DNA of 64,000 bases. Origin: Hirundichthys speculiger. Lineage: Eukaryota; Chordata; Actinopteri; Beloniformes; Exocoetidae. Of this stretch, positions 35,407 through 46,323 are shown in pieces. Both the position numbers and the translations under genes were made by a program. The notes beneath the pieces are model-generated. The model did no database searches. It had not been told where the DNA came from and saw nothing but the letters and a program-made list of their open reading frames with translations. Where the stretch lies: NCBI GenBank assembly GCA_018398805.1, contig JAGFBZ010000853.1, forward strand, positions 965,001 to 1,029,000. Reading direction: 5' to 3'. Each line of letters starts with the position of its first letter. The stretch's first letter is position 1.

Positions 35407-36201
35407 CAGGCCCGTCAATAGGGGGGGACAAACGGGTCTGCTGTCCCGGGCCCAGGGAGAGGGGGGCCCACAACTGGGCCCTCATTAAATTGTGGAATTT
35501 AAAAAAATGTCAGAATAGTCCTATTTGTGGGAAACTATTATTTCAATCAGTTTAATAAGTAATACGTCAAGTTTTTTATTTGTATTCTTCTAGTTGTCCT
35601 TGAGAAATATTGATCATGAACCCTCCCACCCCACACAAAAATGGTTTTCCAAACTATTTGACATATTCCACATCCCACAATGGATGGGAAAAAATAGATA
35701 GGGACTGGTTAACATATAGCAGCTCAAAAAAAGGCCCTATTTTGCCTCCCATGTTTGAAAAAAAGTCAACAAGTGCCCTAAATTCAAGAGATGGAGATGT
35801 TCATTTGGTTTTGAAGATATAAAACTGACAATTCAAGTTTTCATTTAAAGTTTGATATACATGTTTATTTACTGTATTATCAGTTGACAAAGAGAACATT
35901 CTTCAAATTAAAATGCCTAATTTATTCTTCCCTGGTCTATTTTTCCTGCATGTATAAGAATTAGAAAATGTGTATACATAAATCTTAATAATATTAGCAG
36001 GTCCTTTCATATTTAACTAAAACTTCAGCTGCCATGGAGAGCTAAGATTTTCTCCTCGTATACAATACCTTATTTATTGCATTACACATCACAATATATC
36101 AAACATAACTAGTGACAAAAAAAAAAAACGGCGGTGGTGTAGGGGAGGGCCCATCTAACATTATCTTGTCCCGGGCCCAGACAAGACTGTCAGCTGGCCT
36201 G
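35407..36201. mobile_element. hAT MITE in the right terminus of the larger hAT
   Basis: Perfect 8 bp duplications GTTATCGT occupy 35,399-35,406 and 36,202-36,209. Ends are CAGGCCCGTCAATAG and CAGGCCAGCTGACAG (reverse complement), with subterminal GTCCCGGGCCCAG on both sides. The 795 bp interior is AT-rich. One 70-residue frame was seen but no known domain. Confidence 0.9.
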
Positions 36202-36549
36202 GTTATCGTACTTCCCTTATGATGAGTTCATCGGGCCTCAAACTCAGGAACTCACTGTGCAGGAGGTTTAAACATGTCTTCAGCTGTGTATCTCTTAAAA
36301 CAGCTACAACAACCTCTGTTGGCTGGTCTTTGAAAAGGCCATCAACCTACAAGGACATAAACATTAAAAATGCAATGATTTTATATAGCTTTCAAAAACT
36401 CACAAACCCTAATCCACTCAATATTTTCAATAATCTGTCAATTTATCTCTCTTGCACAAATCTAACATAAAATTGGCTGATCTCGTGTAATAATGTATAA
36501 TTAAAACATTAATTATAAAAAGACATACCTCTGTTGCAGGATTGGACCC

Positions 36550-37992
36550 TTTCCTTCTGTTGTTGTTATCTTAACTCTGTGCTGTCCTTCCCTTCTTTGG
36601 CAGAGGAAACTTTGCTGGAGCAGAGTAAAACTTGGACTTTGTTCCACTGAGCTTTACTCCATCTCTCTTTGCCCAGCCTTCTTCACATTGAGTGATGTCT
36701 TTCATTTTTACTGGTTTCAGTAATATATTTTCAGTGAAGTTTTCAGAGATGATGTGCTCTCTGTATCTCCCCTACAGAGAGCTGTACATTTTTCGAACAA
36801 AGGTCCCTGGCCTAAGTCGCCTCTGTTTTTTAAGGATTTAATTTTTCACAATTCCAAACCACCTCTCCACGTGGCAGTTGGTGTACTGCGATTTGTAGGG
36901 CCCAAAGGCGACATTTTTTTTTTCTGAAGCGTATCTTTGCAAGTTCCCCAAAAGCAGGCCACTACAGAGGGGGAAAATGCCAAGATAATTGTCAAAGAGG
37001 AGGTCAATGATACCTGGGCAGAAATATAAATTTTCTTTTCCAGATGTGGGAAACTCTGCCTCATCTTTTAAAAGATCATCCTGAACCTCCTCCAGGACGC
37101 TCTTGAAGGCACGTGTGAAAGGGGATCCCCCAACGACTGTATTGGCATTTTTCTGTTCTCCTTCATCTTCTTCATGAACTAATAAAGAGCAGTCCTCACG
37201 TTTTTTGTTGTTTGGATGTCTGGCATTTGACATTCTTTTATTAAGTCCTGCACAAGTTTTAGATGACCCTGGACTCTTTCTGTGTTGTGTTTAGCAATCA
37301 ACACTGTACACAGAGAATGAAAAATTGTTAGTGCTGTGGTCAGTGATGTGCTGTTTTGCAACCTTGCGAATGCAAAAGTTACAAACTCCCTCAAACCTTT
37401 GTCAGGTGTTGTTCTCCTTATTGACTCCAACAGCTTTGATTACATGTGCAGCGCATATGTGCAGCACATTGAACTTTTGAATTTCTTTCCATGTCTTCTC
37501 TTTGGAACAAACAGAAAATGCTCTGTCCATGTAGCTGGCCACATTCTCTTTGTTGAAAGACCAGAGAACACTTTGAAGCAGTGCCCAGCTATAATCTGTT
37601 TCGACCTGATGAATTCTGAATTTTGTGTACTGTGAAAGTTTCCTTAAGAACTGCATGAGCCAGAAGGTTATCGGGGGGACAGAGTGCTTGTTGGTCAACA
37701 TTTCGCAGACAGGGAGAGGAGGTAAATTCTGACCACCTCCAGGAAGTGTAAGTTAATAAGAAAGCACTCTTTCCTTCTGGCCAGGTGCTTTTGAAACTAC
37801 ATTACCTGTAGCACCCAGGTCTAATGTCACTGGGGTCTTTTTCCTCAGGTGTTGCAAGAGTATGCTGACTCCTGTTTCTGTGTACATAAGCAAACCAAAT
37901 GGATCTATCTGAAAATGTTGTATGTATCCAGGCATCTGATGGAACTTTGAATCACATTCTTTGATGATGTTTTGTGTTAGGTACATCTCCAT
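36550..37992 (-). pseudogene. DDE transposase domain of the Zisupton-like gene
   Basis: Overlapping minus-strand frames give one domain. PFGLLMYTETGVSILLQHLR precedes VTLDLGATGNVV (family form LDATG, first Asp). PPLPVCEMLTNKHSVPP, VETDYSWALLQSVLWSFN (second Asp) and LHICAAHVIKAVG (C/H knuckle) follow. A helical insert with KGLREFVTFAFARLQNS comes next, then NCHVERWFGIVKN (candidate catalytic Glu). It continues GTKSKFYSAPAKFPLPKKGR near 36.6 kb with a donor GTATGT. Frame changes lie near 37.75, 37.4 and 37.2 kb. The same LDATG block recurs at 53.8 kb on the other strand. Confidence 0.65.
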
Positions 37993-38238
37993 AAATATGT
38001 CTTCATGGATTAGTTTATTTTTTAAAACTCTGCTCTGATGACTTTGAGGACATCATGTCATGTTGCCTGAGATTATTTCTGCCTGTGGTGTTCTTGTAAG
38101 TTTCTTGTAATAGACTTTGCTAATACCTTTACGTAGAGCTCTGGCAATTTTCCCCCTTTTTGTTTTTTTTTTTTGCAGGGCGGAATTTAGTTTCCCCAGT
38201 TTTGTGAGTTATTTTGCCTTTTTGTTTGACAAATATTT

Positions 38239-39493
38239 TCACCAGGTTGTGTCCCACTGGCTTCCTTTTTCATTTTTAAGTGGTATATTGTGCTGCACAA
38301 AGGGAATGTGCAGATTGCCCTTACATTTAAATATGGACAGTACAGCATGGATTTTTTTTTTCTTCCTGAAACTGTTGTATAGCACAGTTGTCCATGGTTG
38401 TCTCAATTTTGTTGAGCCAGGCTTCGGGGCAATTATTTTCCACTTTTGAGAATCAACAGTGATCACAAAGTTCTTCAAGATCACTGACAAACTTCTCCAT
38501 TGTTTGGTTTGCTTTTCCTCCTCTGTCTCTTCCTCATTTGCAACCTGTTTACCCTGTTGCCCATCTGAGTCATTTTGGTTTTCCTCTTCTATCTCTTCCT
38601 TCTCATTCTGTTGGTTTTCCTGTTCTACCTCTTCCTTCTCACTCTGTTGTCTGAGTCCTTTTGGTTTTCCTCCTCTGTCTCTGTTATGTATCAGTTCTTG
38701 TGTTTGAAACCCCAGAATGCAGAGACAGAAACCAAGTCAGTTTTAACGTGTTTATTTATAAAACACGGTGTTTCCAAAAAACAGGGAACGAGGCAGGTGC
38801 AGGCGGCGGAAGACAGGGCTGAGCATGGGTAGACGTAGAAGCAAACGCAGGGTGATCAGGCACGGCAGAGAGGCACTCCGGTATCTGCACAAAAATCCCA
38901 GGAAAGGTTACGAGCGATGATACAACACAAAAGTCACAGGAAACTGGAGCCACAATCATACCAGGTGTGACGGAATAATCTGGCACCGGCGTGGTGTCTT
39001 GGCCAAGCTTTATAGTGTGTTAAGATGAGAACCAGGTGTGCCTCATTGAGCCTGCCAGCCTGTCCACGCCCTCTGCTGCACATGCTGCCAGGGAGAGAGA
39101 AAGGGGTGGGGGAAAGAGAAGAACAGAGCCTACCAAACACAAACCAAACACCAACATAATGTAGCCATGACAGTCTCTTCCTCACTTGTGACTTGTTCAC
39201 TCTGTTTCCCATCTTGTTCCTGATGCCTTCCTTCAGTCATTGTCTGACTCGTTTTCTAATTCAAAGAAATCCCTTACCCCTTTTCTGTTTTTGGTCCATA
39301 TGACCCACAACCAATGTCTGTTTTTAGTTTCATCTTTTCCAAATAATTTTAGAGACACCTCTGACCAAACAGCTGAGGAATATCTAGTATCTCTGTTTTC
39401 AATATCAACACTCCTCAGTGTTCTCACCAGGGCTTCCACTCTTCCTGCAACTCCCCACAAGTTTTGTCTCTGGGCTTTGCATCCCTTCTTCAC
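38239..39493 (-). pseudogene. N-terminal exons of the Zisupton-like gene
   Basis: 39,493-39,233 encodes GCKAQRQNLWGVAGRVEALV and HWLWVIWTKNRKGVRDFF, rich in Trp with spacing W..V..W..NR. It is followed by an acidic tract with repeated EEIEEENQ/KEEVEQENQ units (about 38,500-38,680 and 39,173-39,232), split by a 490 bp insertion. 38,490-38,239 then reads VILKNFVITVDSQKWKIIAP and FKCKGNLHIPFVQHNI. Coding sense is poor here and exon limits are approximate. Confidence 0.45.
38683..39172. repeat. Inserted dispersed repeat within the acidic exon
   Basis: Direct repeats GTCTCT at 38,677-38,682 and 39,173-39,178 bracket the segment. The outer bases are GTTATG...CATGACA. It splits the acidic coding tract, and the same glutamate-rich repeat resumes on the other side. 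It resembles the repeat at 2,094. Class is unknown. Confidence 0.5.
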
Positions 39494-39737
39494 TCTTCCC
39501 AGTTTTTAACCTTCTAAACCGGAGTTGTCACCTGTGACAAAAAACTAAGATGCATTTTTTTTAAATAACCGTAACTATTCAACCCCTTGCGCTATCGCCA
39601 TAATTCCAATGGATTCAGAAAGCTGAGAAACGCAGCTTTGCGTTGATATGCGGAACATTACGGTGGTCGCAGGAGGTCTGCGCCGTGTTGAGTTATGACG
39701 CGCGCGTGGGGAGAGGTGTCTAGAGGTTTGTATAGGT

Positions 39738-40048
39738 CAGGGGTCCCCAACCTTTCTGGGTCTGAGGGCTACCAAGGGCTACTTGAGGGCTACTTGTTTG
39801 TTTAAAAGCCTTTACTGATGTCTTGACATTGTTCTCAAATCACTATGATTGAATGATAATTTCCTTATATGTTATAAAGAACTGTTCTTTATAGGTTATA
39901 AAGAAATAATCTCATATTTAAATTAAGAAAAATATTAACTGTAACTAAAATCCTGTAGTTGTCACTATTTAGTAACATCCTTGGTGGGCACCTCAGAAGC
40001 TGATGGAGGGCTACCTGGCGCCCGCGGGCACCACGTTGGTGACACCTG
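39738..40048. mobile_element. hAT MITE (CAGGGGTCC type)
   Basis: Perfect 8 bp duplications GTATAGGT occupy 39,730-39,737 and 40,049-40,056. Ends are CAGGGGTCCCCAACC and CAGGTGTCACCAACG (reverse complement). GAGGGCTAC is repeated inside. 311 bp, noncoding. Confidence 0.9.
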
Positions 40049-40308
40049 GTATAGGTGTTTTAGCGGTGTTTGGAAGTGTCAGATTTGTATATAGTATTTT
40101 TATTGTTGTAAATAACAGTATAAGTGTAATCAAAAGGTCCAGGCAAACAAAAACAGCCTGTGATGATGTAATATATTTTACATTTAATTTTTGTCATCTC
40201 AAGGCTATACATCTGATTCTCTACAGTATTTATAAAGTGAAAACTTTTTAAAATTTACTTACTTATCTTAAATTATGTCACATAGTGTAAAGTATCTATA
40301 ACATTTAA

Positions 40309-40372
40309 AAGTCTGCCTAGTCCTTATTCACTTTTTTTGAATCAAAAAAGTGAATAAGGACTAGGCAGACTT
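40309..40372. repeat. Near-perfect 64 bp hairpin
   Basis: Arms of about 30 bases, AAGTCTGCCTAGTCCTTATT continuing into CACTTTTTT, are repeated in inverse with a spacer of only a few bases. One arm has one extra T. No gene overlaps it. Confidence 0.9.
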
Positions 40373-41514
40373 ATAGGTGTAAAAGGATAGAAAAAGAGTC
40401 GCAGGCAAGGCTTTTTTTCAAGTGAAAATAAATTGGAAAAAGAAGTGTAAGTTCATAAAACTGAAATTGTCAACTTAAATGATTCACTATAAATGTAAAA
40501 AAAATACATAAAAACAAATAAGGAAGTTGGAGTGTGGTCTACGCAGCTCCTGGCGATTCATGATGAGAAAATATTTTATAATGAATAACAAAATGTGAGC
40601 AAATACTTAGATCAATTAAAGACCTTTCATTTGGGTGCAGTGGTCATACTTCTCAGACCCAAAGCAGAGCCAGGTCAGATTTTGTAAAAATGAAATAAAA
40701 TAAAGTAAAATAAATAAATAATAATATAAAACATGTAATAAATAGTATAAGAAAAAGTTTTTTACTTTCATCTTAAAAATCATATTACAGGAAGAAAATC
40801 CCAAGACATCAGAAATGAAAAATTATATGTTTCATTTTGCAAAGGCAGGACAGTTGTATAGAACAGGACTTCCCCCTCCACATATATATAGAGAAAACAA
40901 AACGCATCAACAGGATTAAAGAGAAGCATCTCCTTTCAACCTGCAGGCTTGACATCCAGCCCCACCCACAATTAAGACAGCCATTTTGTATTATTTAGCC
41001 CCCTCCCCTATAACCCAACCCTCATATTGTAATGAGGATTGGGCACATTTTAACCCCAACTCCCCTCTTATCCTTAACCGTCATATTCCTTTACTGTCAA
41101 CCCTATCCCTCTTGATGTCAAGCCCCACCTTCCCACAAGATGCAGAGAAAGGTAGTTGAGATTATAGTCATAATAATTAAGATCAAGTAGTAGTAATATT
41201 AGTAGTCATTCTAGTAGAAGTATTGTTATTATTTTCATAATAATGATGATTATTATTAATATTAGTGACAAACTGATCATCATATCTGGAAGGTGCTATG
41301 AAGTCTTTTGGAAATATAGCCTGTGCCGTTTATTATTTAGCATTTCTCTGTTTAATATAACTCTCTAACAATAATCACTAATCACTAATAATAATAGTGA
41401 CATAATTTAAAAAAACAAAAGTAATTGTCAGTCAGTGATGAATCAAATCTCACACAAAAAAATTATGGAATCATCAAGCTGACAGCCACTGTATCTGTAT
41501 CTGTTTGATCAGAA
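40373..41514. other. No gene recognised
   Basis: AT-rich DNA. A C-rich tract (about 40,960-41,120: CCCCACCC, CCCCCTCCCC, AACCCC motifs) lies in the middle. The short frames look like chance. Confidence 0.5.
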
Positions 41515-44336
41515 TTAGCGTTCGGACCATGAGGAGACCATTGATGTGTGTAGTGAGTTTGAAGTGTCTGAACAGATCTGTTTTAGGAGTAGGTGAAACA
41601 ATCCCTTAACTAACATATAACTGGGGCATAAGTGGTGACGGTGCATCCATCGGAGTGGCTTCAAGGTTGTGGTGGTGTATGGAGGGGGGCGGGGGTGAAA
41701 ACTTCATTGGGGTCGTCAGGTGGGCGCCCTCCTTCCTCTGTGTTTCGATGATAGGCCCACAACACCTCCGGAGGGCTCATCGGCAACACCTGGCGTCCCA
41801 GGTGTGCCCCCCTCTGTTTTCAACCCCCACATATGCCATTGGTGTTACTTTGGGGCCCAGGAGGAGTCTCGCCTCTTCACCCAGAGCCACCGACTTGCTT
41901 CCTCTGCCGCACCCGAGATGGTTTTTATGGCTTGGCGTTGGGCTTGGCCTCGAATCCCCAAATTCTTAAGCAGCCTGATGGTAGACTTGCCCACGAAGCC
42001 TCTGCAGCCAATTTCAACTGGGCAAATCTTGGCTTTCCATCCGTGTTGCTCAGCATCAGCTGCCAGTTCGGTGTACTTAAGACTCTTGCGTTCGAAGGCC
42101 TCCTCAACAGCAGCTTCCCAGGGAACAGTGAGCTCTATGATGTAGACGGTGCGAAGTGAAGAGGACCAGAGCACGAGGTCTGGTCTGAGGTTTGTTGTGG
42201 CGATCTCAGCTGGGAAGCAGAGCCTGTGGTTCAGATCTGCTACCAACTTCCAGTCTCGTGCCCCTCCGAGCTGGCCGATGTCCGATGTTGTATGGACTTT
42301 GGCTGGTTTTGCTCCTTCTCGGATAAAATCTCTTGCTGATGTAGGATGCACTGATGGAGAGGGGGGAGTGCATTGACCTTTGTCCGTTTGGTCTCCAGAG
42401 TGGATGCCAGGCACTTGAGGACGTGGTTGTGCCGCCAGGTGTAACGTCCTTGTGACAGGCTTGTCTTGCAGCCAACCAGGATCTGTTTGAGGTTTGCGGG
42501 TGATGGACAGAGGGGGTACGTAGGGTCTTCTCCATACCATTGGTTGAGGTTAGAGGGAGAAGGCAGGACATCTTACATGGCACGTAAGATAAAGCTGGTG
42601 TGAAATGCTTCCATGCCCAATAGCTCCCTCCAAGAGACCTTTCTCCTCTCCACTCCTTCCCATCTCATTCACTGTCCTTGCATAGCTTGTGAGACAGCCT
42701 TAGCACACCTTGTTGCCTGCTCCTGCCGACGCACCTCCTCAACGACCAGCTGTCGGCGCTGAGCTGGGGCTGCCCTCTGCCAGGATGGCCTGCTCTCTCC
42801 TAGGCCAAGGCCTCCTTTCCCTTGTTGCACTAGGCCAACAATGTCTCTGTGCCTGAGGTCTGACTTTGCCTGCTGAGTAGCCATAGTTGGGATCCATTTT
42901 CTTCCGGTCACCAGGGTAGGAGTTGTTTGGGCTACACAAGAGTCACGGGAATCCGTCAGTGTCATTTCTAACCTTACTTTGGAACATTTGAACTCCTCTG
43001 CAAGACTGGAAACAGGAAGCTCCAGCATGCCTCTTCCATACAGCCCTATGCTGCTAAAGCTTCTGGGAAGTCCCAGCCACTTTTTGGCAAATGAGCTGAT
43101 CAATCTCTCTAGCTTTTCAACTTTTGAGATTGGGACCTCATAGATGGTAAGAGGCCACATCAGCCTGGGTAATAGCCCAAACTGGAGGCACCAAAGCTTC
43201 AGCCTGCATGGGAGCATGGACTTGTTGATACTCTCAAGGCCGCTTATGGTGTCCAGCCTAAGCTGGTCCACTTGCTCTGTGTCAAACAGTGAAGTTATTG
43301 ATCATTATTGAATTTATTAATGATTAATAATAATAAAAATTCACCAACAATATGTCAAACCTTTTTTTTATTCAAAACAGCTGTTGTAGTATGGCCAGAA
43401 GGAGACTTCTGAAGTGTGTAGTGAGTTTGGAGTGTCTGCAGTGTAAAACAGTGAAGTTATTGATCAGTATTAAAGTTATTAATGATGATTAATAATAAAA
43501 AAAATGTCACCAAAATAATGCCAAACCTTTTTTGTTCTAAACAGCTGTTGTTGTATGACCAGAAGAAGACTGCTGAAGTGTGTAGTGAGTTTGGAGTGTC
43601 TGTAGTATAAAACAGTGAAGTTATTGATCATTATTGAACTTATTTATGATGCATAATAATTAATAAAATTACCAAAATTATACCAAACCTTTTTTGCTCA
43701 AAACAGCTGTTGTAGTATGACCATAAGGAGGCTTTTGATGTGTGTAGTGTTTGGAGTGTCTGTAGTGTAAAACAATAAAGGTACTGATCATTATTGAAGT
43801 TTTTAATGATTAATAATAATAAAGAAATCACCAAAATTATACCAAACCTTTTTTGCTCAAAACAGCTGTTGTAGTATGACCAGAAGTAGACTGCTGATGT
43901 GTATAGATAGTTTGGAGTGTCTGTAGTGTAAAACAGTAACGTTATTGTTACTTAAGTTTTTAATGATTTATAACAATACAAAATCACAGTTATGCCAAAT
44001 GTTTTTGGTACATAATAGCTGTTGTAGTATTACCATGAGGAGAACTCTGATGTGTGGAGTGATTTTTGCGTCTGTATACTGTACAACAGTGGAGTTATTG
44101 ATTTTTGTTTCCAACGTCTTTTTCTTTTGTTGCAATTTGCAGACGGTCCCTGGGCACTGGCACGGCTGCAGGCTACGCATTTTCATCAATATTTTACATC
44201 GAGCTCGCAGGACTGCTTATTTTTGTATAAATCTGGGTTTTTGTCCTTGTAGCTGGTAGACATGCTATCTAGATGTGATTGAGGCATCATTTGTGTTTTG
44301 ACGAATGTGTGGCTTCAGACTTATTGGTCCCGGAAA
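41515..44336 (-). repeat. Inverted copy of the CACTA 3' array (array B), interrupted
   Basis: Read on the minus strand, 44,336-44,110 matches 13,612-13,850 closely (GGACCAATAAGTCTGAAGCC, CAAGGACAAAA, CAGTGCCCAGGGACC). It then passes into tandem units like those of array A. The block CTGTTG recurs at 43,381, 43,545, 43,707, 43,866 and 44,019, spacing 153-164. A further unit fragment at 41,515-41,575 is separated by a LINE fragment. This is the 3' end of a second CACTA copy pointing toward the first. Confidence 0.7.
41576..43283 (-). mobile_element. 3' fragment of an RLE-type non-LTR retrotransposon
   Basis: Minus-strand frames from 43,271 encode a post-RT region (MLELPVSSLAEEFKCSKVRL, GRKWIPTMATQQAKSDLRHR). 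In a shifted frame (42,540-41,845) they encode LRPDLVLWSSSLRTVYIIEL followed by TVPWE and VEIGCRGF. PD...(I/V)IELTVP is the restriction-like endonuclease motif of R2/NeSL/Hero-type LINEs. The reverse transcriptase itself is missing (5' truncated). The fragment lies inside a unit of array B: array sequence stops at about 41,575 and resumes at about 43,284. Confidence 0.7.
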
Positions 44337-44416
44337 GCCGAATCTGTGAATATCATTCTAACTTTACTTAAGTACCTTCAAGTAGGGAACTCTGGAAAAC
44401 ATGTTCTCTAGATATA

Positions 44417-45916
44417 CAGTGATCCCTTAGTTTTCGTGGTTAATGGGGACCGGCGCCCCCCCGCGACAATCAAAATCTGGGAACTGCAGCTGGAGCCCCC
44501 GAGCCTAAATATTGTGTTCTAAAATATGTTTAAACACAGCAAAAAAGTAGCGAGACACTGCAGTAACACAAGACAAAGTCTAAACTGTGGTCTTTCTGTT
44601 TCCCTCACAGCCTCTGGTCTCCAAACTGTCAATCAATCAATAACTTTTTTTCCCCAAAGGGGCGCTTTGTTTCGCGACAGCAGGAGCACATCAAACATAA
44701 AATATCCATAATAGTTACAACAGTAAATTACACATAAAGATTCATAATAAAGACCCAAGCTATAGTCAGGAGGGAGGGCTTTTTCACCTGCTACCTTCTC
44801 CTCCCAGCATTTAAAAGAACAACAGCAGAGGGTACAAAGGGGTGTTTGTATCTGTTTGTCTTTGCAAAAGGGAGTCTAATCAGTGAACCTGATGGTAGAA
44901 ACTTAAATTGGTACAAAGTCTCTCTCTTACTTAAACAGTTTTACACCAATGTTCATTTATGTAAACACATACTCCACCTCCGCATGATTTCCCAGTTGTT
45001 GCAGACCCTCTGTCGGTGCAGAGCGGAACCCCGAACCCGTCTATGGCCAGATCACCATCAACGTCCCTTTCCCCGAGCCAGGTCTCAGAGAAGACCAGGA
45101 TGCAGGCTTCTTTGAATACATGCTGGTGGCGAACAACAGCCTGTAGTTCCTCAGTTTTATTGCGGAGAGAGCGGACGTTGGACAGGATAATTGAAGGGAG
45201 GGGGATGCGCAACAGGTGTTGCCGTCACATGCGCTCTCGTACGCCGCCTCTCCTGCCTCGCCTCCTCAGTTTTTGTCGTGGAGGTACGAAGTTGTCACCT
45301 TCCCCGTGCTGGAAAAGTTCCTTCAGGTCAGGAAAGACTAGGTCCGCTGGTGGGCCGCTGATCATGGAATGTGAGAATTTTACAGATAGACTCTGGAATA
45401 TTGAATGGTATTGAGATTAGGAGCTGTCAGCAACCCCAGGTGACATGAGGACGGCAGCACCGCCAATAAAAAGATCAGAGTCAGATCCATGTCACTGAAT
45501 CACTTAATCACAAAAAAGTGAGGTTGATCAATTCAAAGTGCACAGCGAGTTTGAAAGTTTAAGCATAAAATAACAAACTTAAAACTGACAGACAAGACAG
45601 ACATGCTTCCCACTGCTGCCGGTCACTGCGTCACGCATGCGCCCAGTAAATGCGTAGTAAATGTAGTAAATGCTTCTCAGCCAAACAGCGCACAGATTCT
45701 AGAGTTCTGGGCCATCTGTGTTTCTCTGTTGCTTACAGGAGGCTGTGAGTCATTGTTTGATGTTTCTCTGGCAGCTGCGGCCTCTGATCTGCTGTGGGGT
45801 GGATTTTCGCAGAATTTCAGTGATTATTTCTTGATTTTTTTTTATTATAATATATTTCTTTAGTGCGAAGCACTAAAACTGCATTACTCAAACCGCGAAG
45901 TGGCCAGGGATCACTG
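44417..45916. mobile_element. pogo/Tigger-like element with nested LINE
   Basis: Ends CAGTGATCCCTTAGTTTTCG and CAGTGATCCCTGGCCACTTC (reverse complement) with TA on both sides (44,415-44,416; 45,917-45,918). The left 200 bp matches 8,021-8,220. The extra length is partly explained by an L2-like LINE fragment at about 44,627-45,215. No transposase was recognised. Confidence 0.75.
44627..45215 (-). mobile_element. Internally deleted L2/CR1-like LINE
   Basis: On the minus strand 45,212-44,931 encodes an endonuclease start (IILSNVRSLRNKTEELQAVV, SETWLGE, GGGVCVYINEHWCK). Directly after it comes the terminal coding region of such elements (FLPSGSLIRLPFAKTNRYKH, FVPSAVVLLN). The segment ends in an ATTGATTGATTGACA tail at about 44,628. 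The 5' endonuclease is thus joined to the extreme 3' end, with the reverse transcriptase missing. Confidence 0.7.
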
Positions 45917-46323
45917 TAAAGTGGTTAACATCATTTGCAAATTCTAAATGTGAACACAGTACTAAGTTGAAGTCAAATGTTTGAAGGCCGAAAATTCATT
46001 CGCTTAAATTGTAATTGCACGCAAACAGTCTTCAGCAGCTCAACAGAAAAAATGAGACCGAAGATGGAAAACTTTGAGCGAGCAGAGCTGATTGGACAGA
46101 GCTTTGTCTCCACCCAACAGCGCTTTTCTATTCTTGCAACAGATTTTTTGCTCTCTTGTAAAATCGAATTTGCTGAACACTGTTTAATCAAAATTGGATG
46201 TGTAAAGCTCACCTTTTTTGAATAAAAATGTACTTCTATGCAAATGGATATTAAACTGTGACGTGAATGTCATGTCGATTAGAAAAAATATATAACAAAT
46301 TAGAAATGCATAACAATTATATA

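Larger units (their letters stand above)
31739..36219 (-). mobile_element. hAT element interrupting the Zisupton-like gene, itself holding two insertions
   Basis: Left end TAGGGATGCACGATAAC at 31,739. The right end is degenerate (reverse complement TAAGGGAAGTACGATAAC) at 36,219. The right terminus was split by a second element inserted at GTTATCGT. The transposase lies on the minus strand. No clear target duplication remains, as the left flank is a (TTA/TAG)n repeat. Without its guests the element is about 2.9 kb. Confidence 0.8.
16338..39515 (-). pseudogene. Zisupton-like transposon gene: DDE transposase + Ulp1 protease + PHD-like finger, interrupted
   Basis: Exons on the minus strand, 39.5 to 16.3 kb, read as one long gene interrupted by nested insertions. 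Order: a W-rich N-terminal exon (39,493-39,233); an acidic EE/Q-rich stretch; a region ending QIDPFGLLMYTETGVSIL; the DDE domain; GTKSKFYSAPAKFPLPKK (about 36.6 kb); an exon reading VDGLFKDQPTEVVVAVLRDT (about 36.34-36.22 kb); the Ulp1 exons 31,519-30,109; exon 16,780-16,713; and the PHD-like exon 16,454-16,338 with stop TAA. From recall, a DDE-like protein with a C-terminal Ulp1 domain in a multi-exon fish transposon is Zisupton (KDZ superfamily). A MULE-type relative is the alternative. Stops and frameshifts make it nonfunctional. See separate entries for the domains. Confidence 0.6.

Noticed and set aside
43360..44110. Regularly spaced repeats that might be CRISPR-like
   Set aside because: Units are about 160 bp, imperfect throughout, with no short conserved repeat separated by unique spacers, and the genome is a vertebrate.
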